Shown here: positions 28,178 through 37,099 of the stretch, piece after piece
How positions within the stretch are numbered: the stretch's first letter is position 1
Layout: each line of letters opens with the position of its first letter
Notes under the pieces: model-generated
What the model was told of the DNA's origin: nothing
The model's input: the letters and a program-made list of their open reading frames with translations, nothing else
The model's database searches: none
Origin: JBBKWH01 sp037968855
GTDB taxonomy: Bacteria > Pseudomonadota > Gammaproteobacteria > Pseudomonadales > Moraxellaceae
Direction: 5' to 3'
DNA length: 64,000 nt
Assembly (NCBI GenBank): GCA_037968855.1
Contig: JBBKWH010000098.1
Coordinates: 1 to 64,000 of the forward strand
Position numbers and translations under genes: made by a program

Positions 28178-28197
28178 GCCTTGCGGTGGTTAAACGC

Positions 28198-28228
28198 AAA
28201 AATCCCCGTATAAAACGGGGATTTTTTT
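28198..28228 (+). terminator. Rho-independent terminator after lpxA
   Basis: AAATCCCCGT, a short loop, ACGGGGATTTTTTT: a strong GC stem with a T-tract. The complementary A-run lets it serve the converging SIMPL gene as well. Confidence 0.92.
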
Positions 28229-28237
28229 ATCTGGCGC

Positions 28238-28957
28238 TTATTTAAGTTGAATGCTACCGTTGGCCATGACACGGACTTTGGAGTTACCGGCTTCGACTTG
28301 CTGTGGGGCAACAGCGTCTTCCATTTTCATGCTGGCAGCGCGTGCGTACATGGGATAGGGACGGGGTTGGTCGTTACTGCTGTTGATATCCATACGGACC
28401 AGTTCGTAGCCATTGGCACTCCATGACTGTTGCAACAGATTGGCACGTTGGCGAAACACGGCAGAGACTTCGGCCATCAGGTCATTTTCGACTTTGCGTT
28501 GTTGCTCTGGCGAGACGCTAAAGGTCACTGACGCAACCTGCATGTTGGTTTGTAATAGCGCGACCAATTCACTGGCTGCCTTGAAGTCGGTACTGTTGAC
28601 TTGTACTTCGGCACGCGAGCGCCAACTGGTCAGTTTGTTTTTGTCGTTGTAAACCGGATAGGTATTTTGACTGCCTGTGCTGACCTGTACGTTGTTATAA
28701 CGTTTGGCTGTAGTCATGGCCGTGTTGATGATGTCGTTGATCTGTTTGGCCAGTATCGTCGGGTTGCTGTTGTTGAGCTCAGCAAACAAGGTTGCTTGCA
28801 TCAGGTCGTTTTGTACATCGCGACTGACTTCGGCTTGCAGGCCAATTATCCGATGTTCTGGCGTATCTTCGGCATGTGCCATAGAGACTGCGCTGATGCT
28901 GGTGAGTAGTGCCAATACACTGGCACATACTGTCGATGGACGATGACGAAAAGACAT
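28238..28957 (-). CDS. SIMPL domain (DUF541) periplasmic protein
   Basis: 239 residues. A signal peptide (cleavage near AHAED, about residue 29) is followed by a SIMPL/DUF541 domain: the N-terminal strand with VSRDVQNDLMQATLFAELNN, AKRYNNVQVSTGSQNTYP, WRSRAEVQVNS, and the repeated SVSPEQQRKVENDLMAEV helix. Members form ring-like assemblies in the envelope; their function is poorly defined. Monocistronic, convergent with lpxA. Confidence 0.85.
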   Translation of the reverse strand: MSFRHRPSTVCASVLALLTSISAVSMAHAEDTPEHRIIGLQAEVSRDVQNDLMQATLFAELNNSNPTILAKQINDIINTAMTTAKRYNNVQVSTGSQNTYPVYNDKNKLTSWRSRAEVQVNSTDFKAASELVALLQTNMQVASVTFSVSPEQQRKVENDLMAEVSAVFRQRANLLQQSWSANGYELVRMDINSSNDQPRPYPMYARAASMKMEDAVAPQQVEAGNSKVRVMANGSIQLK

Positions 28958-29108
28958 GGATACACTCCTGAGAATTTTACAAAAATAAGCGCCAAGTCGT
29001 TGTCATAATCAGGTGTTAGATGCCGTTGGCTATGATCAATTTGGACGCGCGTTACTGATTAGCAGTATGCCGCGCGTCTATGAGGTTGTTCGTGCAGATC
29101 GTGTTGAA

Positions 29109-29981
29109 TTAGATCTTGATTTTGTGATCTTTAAGGAAGGTTGCCGCATATCCTGCTTCTTGCGTATTGGGATAGTCGGTAATGATTTTTTTCATTAGGC
29201 GTACGGCCTCGGTCTTACGCTTATCGACATCCGCCATCGTTGCAAGGCGATAGGTGGCAGCAGCACCTTTGGCACTACTTGGATATTGGCTGGTGACCAC
29301 GTTAAAGCTTTTGGCCGCTTGCTCAAAATTAGGTGGTGTGCTGGCGAGATAAAACTCTCCAAGCCAGTAATGTGCATTGGAAATATACACACTTGAAGGG
29401 TAGTTGTTGATAAACGCTTGCATAGGCGCAATGGCTTTGGCTGCACCACCGGACTTATACGCATCGTAAGCCCCAATATAAGCACGCTTGTCCGCGTCCG
29501 GCTCGTTAGAGACGGCTGGTTTGGGCGATGTTATGGGTGGTGTAGGTGTGACCGAGGCATCAATTGCACCGCTGGTATCCACGGTTGTCTTGTTGCTAAT
29601 GGCGGTGTTTGATTCACTGAATGTTGGCTCGACAGAGGTCACTGTGTTTTTAAGCTGGCCAAAGCGCTGATCTAGATCGGTAAAACGTGCTTTGAGCTCT
29701 TTGTCCGTTTGGTCAAGCTGTTGCTCTTGACTCTCAAAACGACCCCGTAGATCGCGCACTTCTTGTTGTAGTTGTTGAACTTGTTGATACAACTTCCACA
29801 GTGTGCTGGTTTGATCAGCAGGGTCGGCATTGGGATCGTTTGCCGTGCCTGTAGATACCATGCCAACGGGTGCTTGCACTGACGATGGGGTTAATGGGCG
29901 CATCTCTACAGGGACAGCCGCCCATGTCAGCGATGTTGTAGAAGCCATGACAGCAAGCAGCGTGGTACGCAAAGCGTTCAT
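29109..29981 (-). CDS. cpoB: Cell division coordinator CpoB (YbgF-like)
   Basis: About 290 residues. A signal peptide is followed by an N-terminal trimerising coiled coil (LYQQVQQLQQEVRDLRGRFE), a Ser/Thr/Pro-rich linker, and three TPR-like repeats (AYDAYKSGGAAKAIAPMQAF, SNAHYWLGEFYL, AATYRLATM) that end in TQEAGYAATFLKDHK. It links Tol-Pal to septal peptidoglycan synthesis. Here it stands without tolB and pal beside it within the window. The start is the ATG at 29981; a farther ATG at 30002 is in frame. Confidence 0.88.
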   Translation of the reverse strand: MNALRTTLLAVMASTTSLTWAAVPVEMRPLTPSSVQAPVGMVSTGTANDPNADPADQTSTLWKLYQQVQQLQQEVRDLRGRFESQEQQLDQTDKELKARFTDLDQRFGQLKNTVTSVEPTFSESNTAISNKTTVDTSGAIDASVTPTPPITSPKPAVSNEPDADKRAYIGAYDAYKSGGAAKAIAPMQAFINNYPSSVYISNAHYWLGEFYLASTPPNFEQAAKSFNVVTSQYPSSAKGAAATYRLATMADVDKRKTEAVRLMKKIITDYPNTQEAGYAATFLKDHKIKI

Positions 29982-30100
29982 TTGTCTTTTAATCCAATGC
30001 AACAGTTGAGGTGGAAGCAGCGTTAGGTTGCCATAAAATCAGCAGTCGATCAAAGTGATCACGGTGCGTTAAGGTGGTGATCAGCCATGTTGTTGATGTG

Positions 30101-31141
30101 CTAGGCGATGATATTCATGCCTTCAAGCGGTGTCACAAACACCTCATGGCTTAAACCATGCGAGGCCAGTGCTACAGCCAGATCGAGTAAGGGCTGATGC
30201 ATGGCTTCATCGGTTAGTTGAAAGGTGCGGTAATGAATCGCTAGTGATTTCTGTGCGCCTAAGTCTTGGTGTGCCTGCACGGCTTCAGCCGGATTCATGT
30301 GCATGGCTTGCATCACTTGGCGCGGCTCATACGCACCGATGGGTAAGAGAGCCAAGCGCGGTGCACCGAGTCGTTGTTTAACCGCGGTAAAATGCACGGC
30401 ATAGCCAGTATCCCCCGCAAAAAATAAATGATCATCTGGCGTCAAAATCGACAAACCACCCCATAAGGACTTATTGCGATCCTTTAAACCTCGACCAGAA
30501 AAATGCTGTGCAGGGGTAAACACAATTTGTAGTCGATCATCCTTGGCAAACGTCACTTGTTGCCACCAATCTAGTTCAATCACGTTCATCGATTTGGGCA
30601 GGTATTGACTGTTGACCAAGCCAGTATAAATCGGCATTTGATCACGCTGATGTAGCCAGTTCAGCGCAGCAACGTCCATATGGTCGTAGTGATTATGGCT
30701 GAGCAATACCGCATCAATTTTGGGCAGTTGTTCGAGTGCAATGCCTGCGGCTCGTACACGTTTGGGTCCAACAAAGCCAATTGGACTGGCGCGCATGGCC
30801 CAGACTGGATCGGTCAAAAAATGATATGGCCCGATTTGGATCAGGACGGTGGCATGACCCACAAACCAGATTTTCCAGTTATCAAGTGCTGCGTCTGGCC
30901 TTGCGATGGGAATCTGATCAGCCACAGGATTGTCGTCCCATTTTGGCCAAGGCGCAGGCCGACGATTGAGCAGCCAGTCTTTGACGCTCACATCGTGAGC
31001 AGGCATGGCCCAAGGATTACGAAAACCATGCTGGTGATGATGTGCCACTGAGCCTTGTAGATAATGATACACCGGCACAAACCAACCGTGAGTGACAGTG
31101 GCTTGTGTCTTTGAAACGTCGGTCTGTGCTTGCTGGACCAT
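30101..31141 (-). CDS. NAPE-PLD-like metallo-beta-lactamase-fold hydrolase
   Basis: 346 residues. Seen: WFVGHATVLIQ, the metal motif HNHYDHMD, FAGDTGY, and a late AIHYRTFQLTD segment with the last metal His. This pattern, with an N-terminal extension ending in PVADQIPIARP, is that of bacterial homologues of N-acyl-phosphatidylethanolamine phospholipase D. It has two metal sites and probably cleaves phosphodiester bonds in lipids. No signal peptide is seen. It lies 60 bases downstream of ogt on the same strand and may be co-transcribed with it. Confidence 0.85.
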   Translation of the reverse strand: MVQQAQTDVSKTQATVTHGWFVPVYHYLQGSVAHHHQHGFRNPWAMPAHDVSVKDWLLNRRPAPWPKWDDNPVADQIPIARPDAALDNWKIWFVGHATVLIQIGPYHFLTDPVWAMRASPIGFVGPKRVRAAGIALEQLPKIDAVLLSHNHYDHMDVAALNWLHQRDQMPIYTGLVNSQYLPKSMNVIELDWWQQVTFAKDDRLQIVFTPAQHFSGRGLKDRNKSLWGGLSILTPDDHLFFAGDTGYAVHFTAVKQRLGAPRLALLPIGAYEPRQVMQAMHMNPAEAVQAHQDLGAQKSLAIHYRTFQLTDEAMHQPLLDLAVALASHGLSHEVFVTPLEGMNIIA

Positions 31142-31201
31142 TGCAACACTCCAATGAGATCGCGCTTTGAGCCAATGAGATCAATCTAGGCAATCTAGCG
31201 G

Positions 31202-31699
31202 TTAGGTTAAGGGGTAACTGCCCTCGTGCCACAGCAAAAAACGTTTGCGTGCAATGCCCATATCTGATGCACCTGCGTAACCACCCAAGTCACCCGATTG
31301 GCGAATCACCCGATGGCAGGGCAAGATAATCGGCAGCGGGTTATGACGCAGCGCTTGGCCAACGGCTCGAATGGCACGCGGTCGACCAATCAGTTGCGCC
31401 ATGGTTTTATAGCTAATGGTCTGTCCTGCCGGAATCTCGCGTAGGGCCAGCCATACATCCTGCTGGAATGCAGTGCCTTTAAGCAAATGAATTGGCAGGT
31501 CATTAAGCCGGTCAAACTCGCCAGCAAAATAATCCATCAGCGCCAAATGCCATGCAGGACGCAACGGCTGAGTCACAGGCAAAGCAGGGGATTCTAGATA
31601 ATCAAGGCTGTTAATTGACTTGCCATCATGATGAAGCGCAAGTGGGCCTAGTGGCGAATCAAACAGCGCAGTAAATTGCAACGACGTAACGGCAGTCAT
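31202..31699 (-). CDS. ogt: Methylated-DNA--protein-cysteine methyltransferase
   Basis: 165 residues. A suicide enzyme that removes O6-alkyl groups from guanine. Acceptor Cys128 in LPCHRVI, the helix-turn-helix around TISYKTMAQLIGRPRAIRAVGQALRHNP, and an N-terminal RNase H-like subdomain. It is Ogt-like, with no Ada regulatory domain. Upstream of the SRP RNA gene and divergent from it. Confidence 0.95.
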   Translation of the reverse strand: MTAVTSLQFTALFDSPLGPLALHHDGKSINSLDYLESPALPVTQPLRPAWHLALMDYFAGEFDRLNDLPIHLLKGTAFQQDVWLALREIPAGQTISYKTMAQLIGRPRAIRAVGQALRHNPLPIILPCHRVIRQSGDLGGYAGASDMGIARKRFLLWHEGSYPLT

Positions 31700-31826
31700 T
31701 AGTCAAACGCAATACAATTGAGAAGATATGTACTGAGTAAAACACAACTGATCACCTTTCGTCTGTTGCGGTTGCTGACTAAACGAGCAGTTGAGGTGAA
31801 AAATCTGTAGAAGACACGTCATCTGC

Positions 31827-31854
31827 TTGCAATGTAGGGCAAAATCAATATACT
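31827..31854 (+). promoter_or_regulatory. Sigma-70 promoter for 4.5S RNA
   Basis: TTGCAA and TATACT are separated by 16 bases. The -10 box ends 11 bases before the first base-paired nucleotide of the SRP RNA, so transcription would start at or just before the mature 5' end. Confidence 0.75.
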
Positions 31855-31865
31855 TGCCCGTGCAA

Positions 31866-31977
<112 letters not shown>

Positions 31978-31995
31978 CCAGATTTGTAATGCACG

Positions 31996-32027
31996 AGCCG
32001 ATTCCTATGGAGTCGGCTTTGTTGTTT
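31996..32027 (+). terminator. Terminator after 4.5S RNA
   Basis: AGCCGATTCC and GGAGTCGGCT form a ten-pair stem with one G-U pair and a TAT loop, followed by a T-rich run (TTGTTGTTT). Confidence 0.8.
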
Positions 32028-32058
32028 CTGGCCGTTGAGCCTGATCAGGAGTCCGTAC

Positions 32059-32772
32059 ATGGATCGGTTATTGTTTAAAGCAAAGCTTGTTGCGATGAGC
32101 ATTCATCTGTTGTGCTCATTGGTCTTGGTGTTGATTGGTCTGGCTGTGTTGTCGATGTGGTATCCGGCATGGCTATTTAGCTCTGATGGTGGCCTTAAAG
32201 TTTTTTGGATGTTATTGGGTATCGACATGGTGCTCGGCCCCCTGATGACCTTTGTGCTGTACAACCCAAGCAAATCGATCAAAGAGCGTGTGTTGGACTT
32301 GTCGATTGTGGCGATTTTACAGCTGAGCGCGTTTGGCTATGGGATGCATTTGGCTTGGCAACAACGTCCACAGGCTTTGGTCTATGTCGATAATGCCGTT
32401 GTTAGTTGTCCGCATCAGTGGTTTGTATTAGCCAACAAACAACCACCCACGACAGACGTATTAGATTTGCAGACCTTAACGCTTCACCCAACACCTGCTG
32501 ATATTGGTGACCGCTTTATGTTGGCGTTAAATACTGGGGTAGGAGAGTGTGTCTTTACGGCACAGTATCAACCGCTTGCTGAGGCCAAAACAGTGATTGC
32601 AGCGCAACGTGCTGATTTACTCAAACAACTGCCACCAGACGAGCAACGCCAGATGAAATCCAATCAGGTGCTTGTGCCATTTGAAGGACGTTATCAGTCC
32701 CTGATTTTGGTGATGGATGCCGATCTTAAAACCGTCTTGGCAAGCCATAAATATCTCAAAAAAACTGAGTAG
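32059..32772 (+). CDS. TfpX/TfpZ-type type IV pilin accessory protein
   Basis: 237 residues. Membrane helices near 10-35, 43-62 and 75-95, with the family pattern SMWYPAWLF, LLGIDMVLGPLMTFVLYNPSKS and LQLSAFGYGMHLAW. A periplasmic domain follows. These proteins modulate pilin assembly or glycosylation and are usually encoded next to a major pilin gene; no pilin gene is here. AGGAG precedes the ATG at 32059. The family call rests on remembered motifs of the TM region. Confidence 0.82.
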   Translation: MDRLLFKAKLVAMSIHLLCSLVLVLIGLAVLSMWYPAWLFSSDGGLKVFWMLLGIDMVLGPLMTFVLYNPSKSIKERVLDLSIVAILQLSAFGYGMHLAWQQRPQALVYVDNAVVSCPHQWFVLANKQPPTTDVLDLQTLTLHPTPADIGDRFMLALNTGVGECVFTAQYQPLAEAKTVIAAQRADLLKQLPPDEQRQMKSNQVLVPFEGRYQSLILVMDADLKTVLASHKYLKKTE

Positions 32773-32788
32773 TTCGAGATACATGACC

Positions 32789-32818
32789 AAAAAAGCCCTG
32801 ATCAAATCAGAGCTTTTT
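32789..32818. terminator. Bidirectional terminator
   Basis: AAAAAGCCCTGAT, CAA, ATCAGAGCTTTTT: the stem has one mismatch and A/T runs on both sides. It ends the TfpX/TfpZ-like gene on the plus strand and the converging M16 operon on the minus strand. Confidence 0.8.
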
Positions 32819-32837
32819 GTTAAGGGCTATTCTGCGC

Positions 32838-34460
32838 TTAAGGTTTGGCTTGACTCACGTCGTCTGGACCTTGATCTGTTGAGCTTGATGAGGGTGGTAC
32901 AGCAGACCCTTGGTCGATTGTGGATGGCGCGGTGCTGTTGTCTGTAGGATCAGACACATTGGACTGCTGAGGCTGGCTGGCTGATGTCGCTGCTGGCAGT
33001 GTATTTGAGGTGGTGCTTTGAGTCATGGGTTGCCCAACCACCACCGTGAGCATTTGCTCAGGATGAACATGTCGACTAAAGGCATCACGAACGGCTTGTG
33101 GTGTAACTGCTGCGATTTTTGCAGGGTAATCAGCCAAATAGCTGGCAGGCAAATCATAAAATCCCATCATGGCCAGATAAGCGTTAATGCTTTGATTGCT
33201 GGCCAATGAGAGTGGATAGCCGTTGAGAATCCCTTCTTGGGCTTCTGCCAATGCGGTGGGGTCTGCACCTTGAGCAAGATAGTCTTGAACGGTCTGGCGT
33301 GCCACGTCAATGCTTTCGGCGGCTTGGTCTGAGCGAGTTGAGTAGCTGATGGTAAACGGCCCTGTGCTGCGCATTGGGCTAAAGCCGCTATAGGCCCCAT
33401 AGGTCATGCCACGTTTCTCGCGTAGCTCTTTCATCAAACGTGCATTAAAGTCGCCACCACCGAGCACTTCATTGCCAACAGTCAGGGCAGGCAAGTCAGG
33501 ATCCGCCCGATTGATACCCAATTGACCAATGATGATGTGAGTCTGAGTCGAGTCAAAAGGCACCATCACGGTTCTGGCTTGGTTGATGGGTGCTGGGGTT
33601 GGCAACGGACGCGCATGCTGTCCTTTAGGTAAACTCTGCGTAATCCGTTCGGCCAGTTGCTTGGCTTGCTTAAGCGTCAGTTGGCCAGTGATTGCAATAT
33701 TGAGGTTTTTGGCCACCAAAAATTGCGATTTAAACTGCTGAATATCTGCTTGAGTGATTTTTTTGATACTGGCTTGTGTGCCGCTACTTGGTTCAGCATA
33801 AGGATGCTGACCATAAAGTTCACGCCAAAAGCGTATTCCACTTATCGCGCTTGGCGATTCTTCACGTTGTTTTTGGCCAATCGCGGCATTTTGCAAGACC
33901 CGCTGCATGCTACTGACTGGAAATTGAGCATCTTTAAGCAACAACAAGAGTTGATCGACGGAAGGCTCTAGGTGTTTAGGGGCTGACAGGGTGCGTAGGT
34001 CGACAGCAAACATATCACGGTAGGCACTGGCACTATATTGCGCACCGAGTGTTTCAAACTGCTCAGCAATTTGGTCGGTGGTTTGGGTTGAGGTGCCTTC
34101 ATCCAATAATTGTGCGGTCAAATTGGCTAGCCCAAACAAGCCTTGGCCAATCTCAACATCGCGTGCTGAACCTGCATCAAAGGTTAGGCGAATATCAACA
34201 ATCGGTAACTCAGGCGCGGCGACAAATAGTACGCGTGTGCCACTTGCTGTTTTAAAGTCATTGACTTGAGGAGTGCGTAAGACCGGCTGAATCGTTTTGC
34301 CTTGTAGACTACTGAGCTGGGTCAGTGCGGTAATCGGGCCTGTTGGATCTGCCGCGGTATGATCTTCATCGGCATGGCCAGTACTGCTAAATGCCAGCAG
34401 TGCAATCATTGCCATACACATGGGATGATGCTTGAGGGGTTGCATAGAAGTAGAAATCAT
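32838..34460 (-). CDS. M16 peptidase family protein, probably non-catalytic partner
   Basis: 540 residues with a signal-like N-terminus (MIALLAFSSTGHADED). The two M16 half-domains are recognisable, but the zinc motif HxxEH is absent: its place reads LTAQLLDEGTS. The C-terminal tail is long and rich in Ser, Thr, Pro and Gln. Such proteins pair with a catalytic M16 subunit, here encoded just upstream with a 4-base ATGA overlap. It is likely periplasmic. Its own activity is doubtful; the partnership is inferred from the overlap and the family. Confidence 0.88.
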   Translation of the reverse strand: MISTSMQPLKHHPMCMAMIALLAFSSTGHADEDHTAADPTGPITALTQLSSLQGKTIQPVLRTPQVNDFKTASGTRVLFVAAPELPIVDIRLTFDAGSARDVEIGQGLFGLANLTAQLLDEGTSTQTTDQIAEQFETLGAQYSASAYRDMFAVDLRTLSAPKHLEPSVDQLLLLLKDAQFPVSSMQRVLQNAAIGQKQREESPSAISGIRFWRELYGQHPYAEPSSGTQASIKKITQADIQQFKSQFLVAKNLNIAITGQLTLKQAKQLAERITQSLPKGQHARPLPTPAPINQARTVMVPFDSTQTHIIIGQLGINRADPDLPALTVGNEVLGGGDFNARLMKELREKRGMTYGAYSGFSPMRSTGPFTISYSTRSDQAAESIDVARQTVQDYLAQGADPTALAEAQEGILNGYPLSLASNQSINAYLAMMGFYDLPASYLADYPAKIAAVTPQAVRDAFSRHVHPEQMLTVVVGQPMTQSTTSNTLPAATSASQPQQSNVSDPTDNSTAPSTIDQGSAVPPSSSSTDQGPDDVSQAKP

Positions 34461-35980
34461 GGGGCCACCACTGGTGCAACAGCGTTTTGTGGGTTTTTGG
34501 CTTCGGGTGCCAAATACAAGGTTGATAGGCTGTCTTGGGTTAAGTAGCGCTTGGCCACATCTTGAATAAATGGAACCGTCAGCTTGCTTAGACGTTCAGG
34601 CAAGTCGACGACGGTTTGATAAGATAATCCAGCGGTTTCCATTTGGCCAATCAGTTGCGCTTGGCCGCTGATGCTGTCTTGGCTATACGTCATATCTGCC
34701 AAATAGTTGGTGCGAACACGCGCTAGCTCGTCGTCCGTGATTGGATCGGTTTTGAGTTTTTCGATCTCTGCCAAAATCGCTTTGCGTGCTTGGGCAAGTG
34801 TGTGGCCTTGATCCGGTACAGCCGAGATCATCAGCAAGCTACCGCCTCGCTCAAACGGTGAGTAGCTGGTACTGACCGCAGTCAGCAGACGTTGCTCACG
34901 GACCAAGCGTTGCTCCAATCGTGCAGACAAACCGCCATCGAGTACAGACACTAATAGCGTTAAGCCGTAAGCATCATTTGGATCTTTGGCGGTGCCAAGG
35001 CTGGGCACGTTATACGCCATATACAGTAGCGGCACTTGAACCGGCATAAACAGGTTCATATTACGTTCGCCGGTATGCATAAACTCATTCACGTCGGGAC
35101 GCGTTGGCGTGGCGCGCATCGGAATGCTGCCAAAGTATTGCCGAACCTGTTGCATGGCTTCATCGGGTTTGACATCGCCAACAATCACCAAAACGGCATT
35201 GTTGGGGGTATACCATTGCTGATACCAACGCTTTAGTGCTGATAGTTTGAGCTTTTCAAGGTTCTTCATGTGGCCAATGACGGGATAGCGCAATGGACTG
35301 GTTGGATAGGCCATCAGGCGAAAGCGCTCGTAAGCCAACGCTTTAGGATTGTCATCGGTACGCTGGCGGCGTTCTTCCATAATCACGCGCATTTCTTGGG
35401 CAAAATCGTCTTCTTTGAGCACCAAATGTTGCATCCGATCCGCTTCTAGCTCTAAGGCTAGGTTTAGTCGGTTGGCGGGATATAGTTGGTAATAGCCTGT
35501 GTAGTCGTCGGTGGTAAAGGCGTTGTTGCTACCACCAAAGCGCGCGTTGATACGGGAGAATTCTTCGCCAGGTACGGTGGGTGTGCCTTTAAACATCATG
35601 TGTTCTAGTGCGTGTGACAATCCGGTTTCGTCGCTGGTTTCATCACTAGAGCCGACTTTGTACCACAGTTGGGTCATCACAACGGCGGCACGATGATCTT
35701 GTTTAATTACCACTTTTAAGCCGTTTGCTAGGGTTTCTTCATAGGTTGCCGGTGTAGTGGCGGATGCCGCTTGACGGACATCCGTCATGGTTCGTTCAGG
35801 TAATGCTGCGCAAGCACTTAGTTGTTGCGCAGCGAGTATGACGATACACAAACGAGCAAGACCAAAACGTTGCGGACGATCATAAGACGTTATCGGTACT
35901 GCCAAAAAGGCAGCATGTGTGAGGCGAGGTAGGCGTGACAGCAGGGTAGACAGGCGAGTCGATGACACAGTCAATTCCAT
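34457..35980 (-). CDS. Catalytic M16 zinc peptidase, putative lipoprotein
   Basis: 507 residues. The inverted zinc motif HALEH (123-127, in GLSHALEHMMFKGT), the downstream Glu region and RYLT(Q)DSLSTLYLAP at the end mark an insulinase/M16 peptidase. A hydrophobic stretch ends in the lipobox LSAC with Cys57, so it is probably lipid-anchored, although the preceding region is unusually long. It processes peptides or small proteins in the periplasm. First gene of a two-gene unit with the inactive partner. Confidence 0.9.
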   Translation of the reverse strand: MELTVSSTRLSTLLSRLPRLTHAAFLAVPITSYDRPQRFGLARLCIVILAAQQLSACAALPERTMTDVRQAASATTPATYEETLANGLKVVIKQDHRAAVVMTQLWYKVGSSDETSDETGLSHALEHMMFKGTPTVPGEEFSRINARFGGSNNAFTTDDYTGYYQLYPANRLNLALELEADRMQHLVLKEDDFAQEMRVIMEERRQRTDDNPKALAYERFRLMAYPTSPLRYPVIGHMKNLEKLKLSALKRWYQQWYTPNNAVLVIVGDVKPDEAMQQVRQYFGSIPMRATPTRPDVNEFMHTGERNMNLFMPVQVPLLYMAYNVPSLGTAKDPNDAYGLTLLVSVLDGGLSARLEQRLVREQRLLTAVSTSYSPFERGGSLLMISAVPDQGHTLAQARKAILAEIEKLKTDPITDDELARVRTNYLADMTYSQDSISGQAQLIGQMETAGLSYQTVVDLPERLSKLTVPFIQDVAKRYLTQDSLSTLYLAPEAKNPQNAVAPVVAP

Positions 35981-36346
35981 TGATCAACAAAAAAATATAA
36001 GCCAGAGCATACCGCGTCATGCCACGCATAACATGCAGAAATGCAGCGGCTTTTGTTTGAAGTTAGCAACGGCCATGTAGGGTGCTGGACGATATCTGGG
36101 TTGGGTTGACAGATAAAGCAGATCTCTGACTTGTTTTTTGAGCGAGCGCTTCCATATACTATGCAACCCTTGTTGTGCTCGGCCCTGATGTTGATCATCT
36201 CGGTGAGCCAAGAGCATGGTCTCAGCTCGTTTTTGTCTGCTTGTGTTGGTCGTTGATTGATCAGTCAAGCTTCCTTGGTAGTGCAATGCGCTGCTGAGAG
36301 TGGCAAAAGGCGAGATGAGCAAAGCCACTCTATGGAGCATCTCTTA
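35981..36346. other. Divergent intergenic region, M16 operon / rpmE
   Basis: About 365 bases that must hold promoters for both neighbours. No clear -35/-10 pair, repeat or RNA structure stands out. Open frames across it on both strands have no ribosome binding sites and no recognisable product. Confidence 0.4.
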
Positions 36347-36574
36347 ATGAAAGCCGATATTCATCCAAAGTATACCAAACTGGTTGCAACTTGCTCATGC
36401 GGCAATGTGATCGAAACCCGTTCAACAATGAGCAAAGACACCATGTATTTGGACGTTTGTTCTGCTTGCCATCCGTTCTACACTGGCCAGCAAAAAGTTG
36501 TTGATACTGGTGGTCGTATCGACAAGTTCAAGCAACGTTTTGGCATGTCACGCAGCCTCAAGCGCGACGCCTAA
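36347..36574 (+). CDS. rpmE: 50S ribosomal protein L31 (zinc-binding form)
   Basis: 75 residues. The zinc-ribbon cysteines are all present: Cys16 and Cys18 (CSCGN), Cys38 and Cys41 (CSACH). This makes it the zinc-containing (C+) form rather than the zinc-free paralogue. The ATG at 36347 with GGAG upstream fits MKADIHPKY; the longer frame from 36257 is not needed. Monocistronic, with its own terminator. Confidence 0.97.
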   Translation: MKADIHPKYTKLVATCSCGNVIETRSTMSKDTMYLDVCSACHPFYTGQQKVVDTGGRIDKFKQRFGMSRSLKRDA

Positions 36575-36583
36575 AACATTGTC

Positions 36584-36616
36584 AAAAAAAACGGACGATA
36601 TCGTCCGTTTTTTTTT
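36584..36616 (+). terminator. Terminator after rpmE
   Basis: AAAAAACGGACGAT followed by ATCGTCCGTTTTTTTT: a near-perfect palindrome with a strong T-run, possibly bidirectional with the cytochrome gene that converges on it. Confidence 0.92.
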
Positions 36617-36659
36617 GCCTGCTAATGGGTTCAAGCGATCATTTGCTTGGTGATTGTCA

Positions 36660-37094
36660 TTAGTGCAGTGTTGCCAAATACGCAATCACATCATTGCGTT
36701 GATCTTGATCGGGTAGACCGTCATACAGCATTTTGCCATTGGGCAAACTACGGTCTGGATTTTCAAGATAACTGTTGAGCGTTTCTTCGTCCCATTGCCA
36801 GCGGGTGGCTTTGATCGCGGCACTATAACGATCTTGATAGTCAGCCAAAGCACCTGCCGTTGCACCATAAATGCGGTGCAGTTGAGGCCCTTTGCTATTG
36901 TGCCCTGCGGTGAGCTGATGACACTTGCCGCATTCGTCTTCAAAGACTGCTTTACCCGCTGCTGCATCGCCAGTGAGGTTATCACTGACCAGTTCAACGG
37001 GTGGACGTTCAGCCGGTGGCGCACTCGGTTGGCATGCCGATAGTCCCAACATACTGACCAGCGCAATGGATGCCATAGCAGTAAAAGAGGTCAT
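36660..37094 (-). CDS. Class I c-type cytochrome lipoprotein
   Basis: 144 residues. The lipobox LSAC (Cys21) suggests a membrane-anchored lipoprotein. One haem site CGKCH (55-59), axial Met122 in NGKML, and a C-terminal NDVIAYLATL helix give a cytochrome c-552-like fold. It should carry electrons in the periplasm. It begins 5 bases after the FimX-like gene stop, so it is the last gene of that operon, an unusual partnership. Confidence 0.92.
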   Translation of the reverse strand: MTSFTAMASIALVSMLGLSACQPSAPPAERPPVELVSDNLTGDAAAGKAVFEDECGKCHQLTAGHNSKGPQLHRIYGATAGALADYQDRYSAAIKATRWQWDEETLNSYLENPDRSLPNGKMLYDGLPDQDQRNDVIAYLATLH

Positions 37095-37099
37095 GGTTT

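Noticed and set aside
29013..29198. Plus-strand 61-codon ORF between the SIMPL and cpoB genes
   Set aside because: Half of it is antisense to cpoB, no binding site is seen, and the peptide matches nothing recognised.
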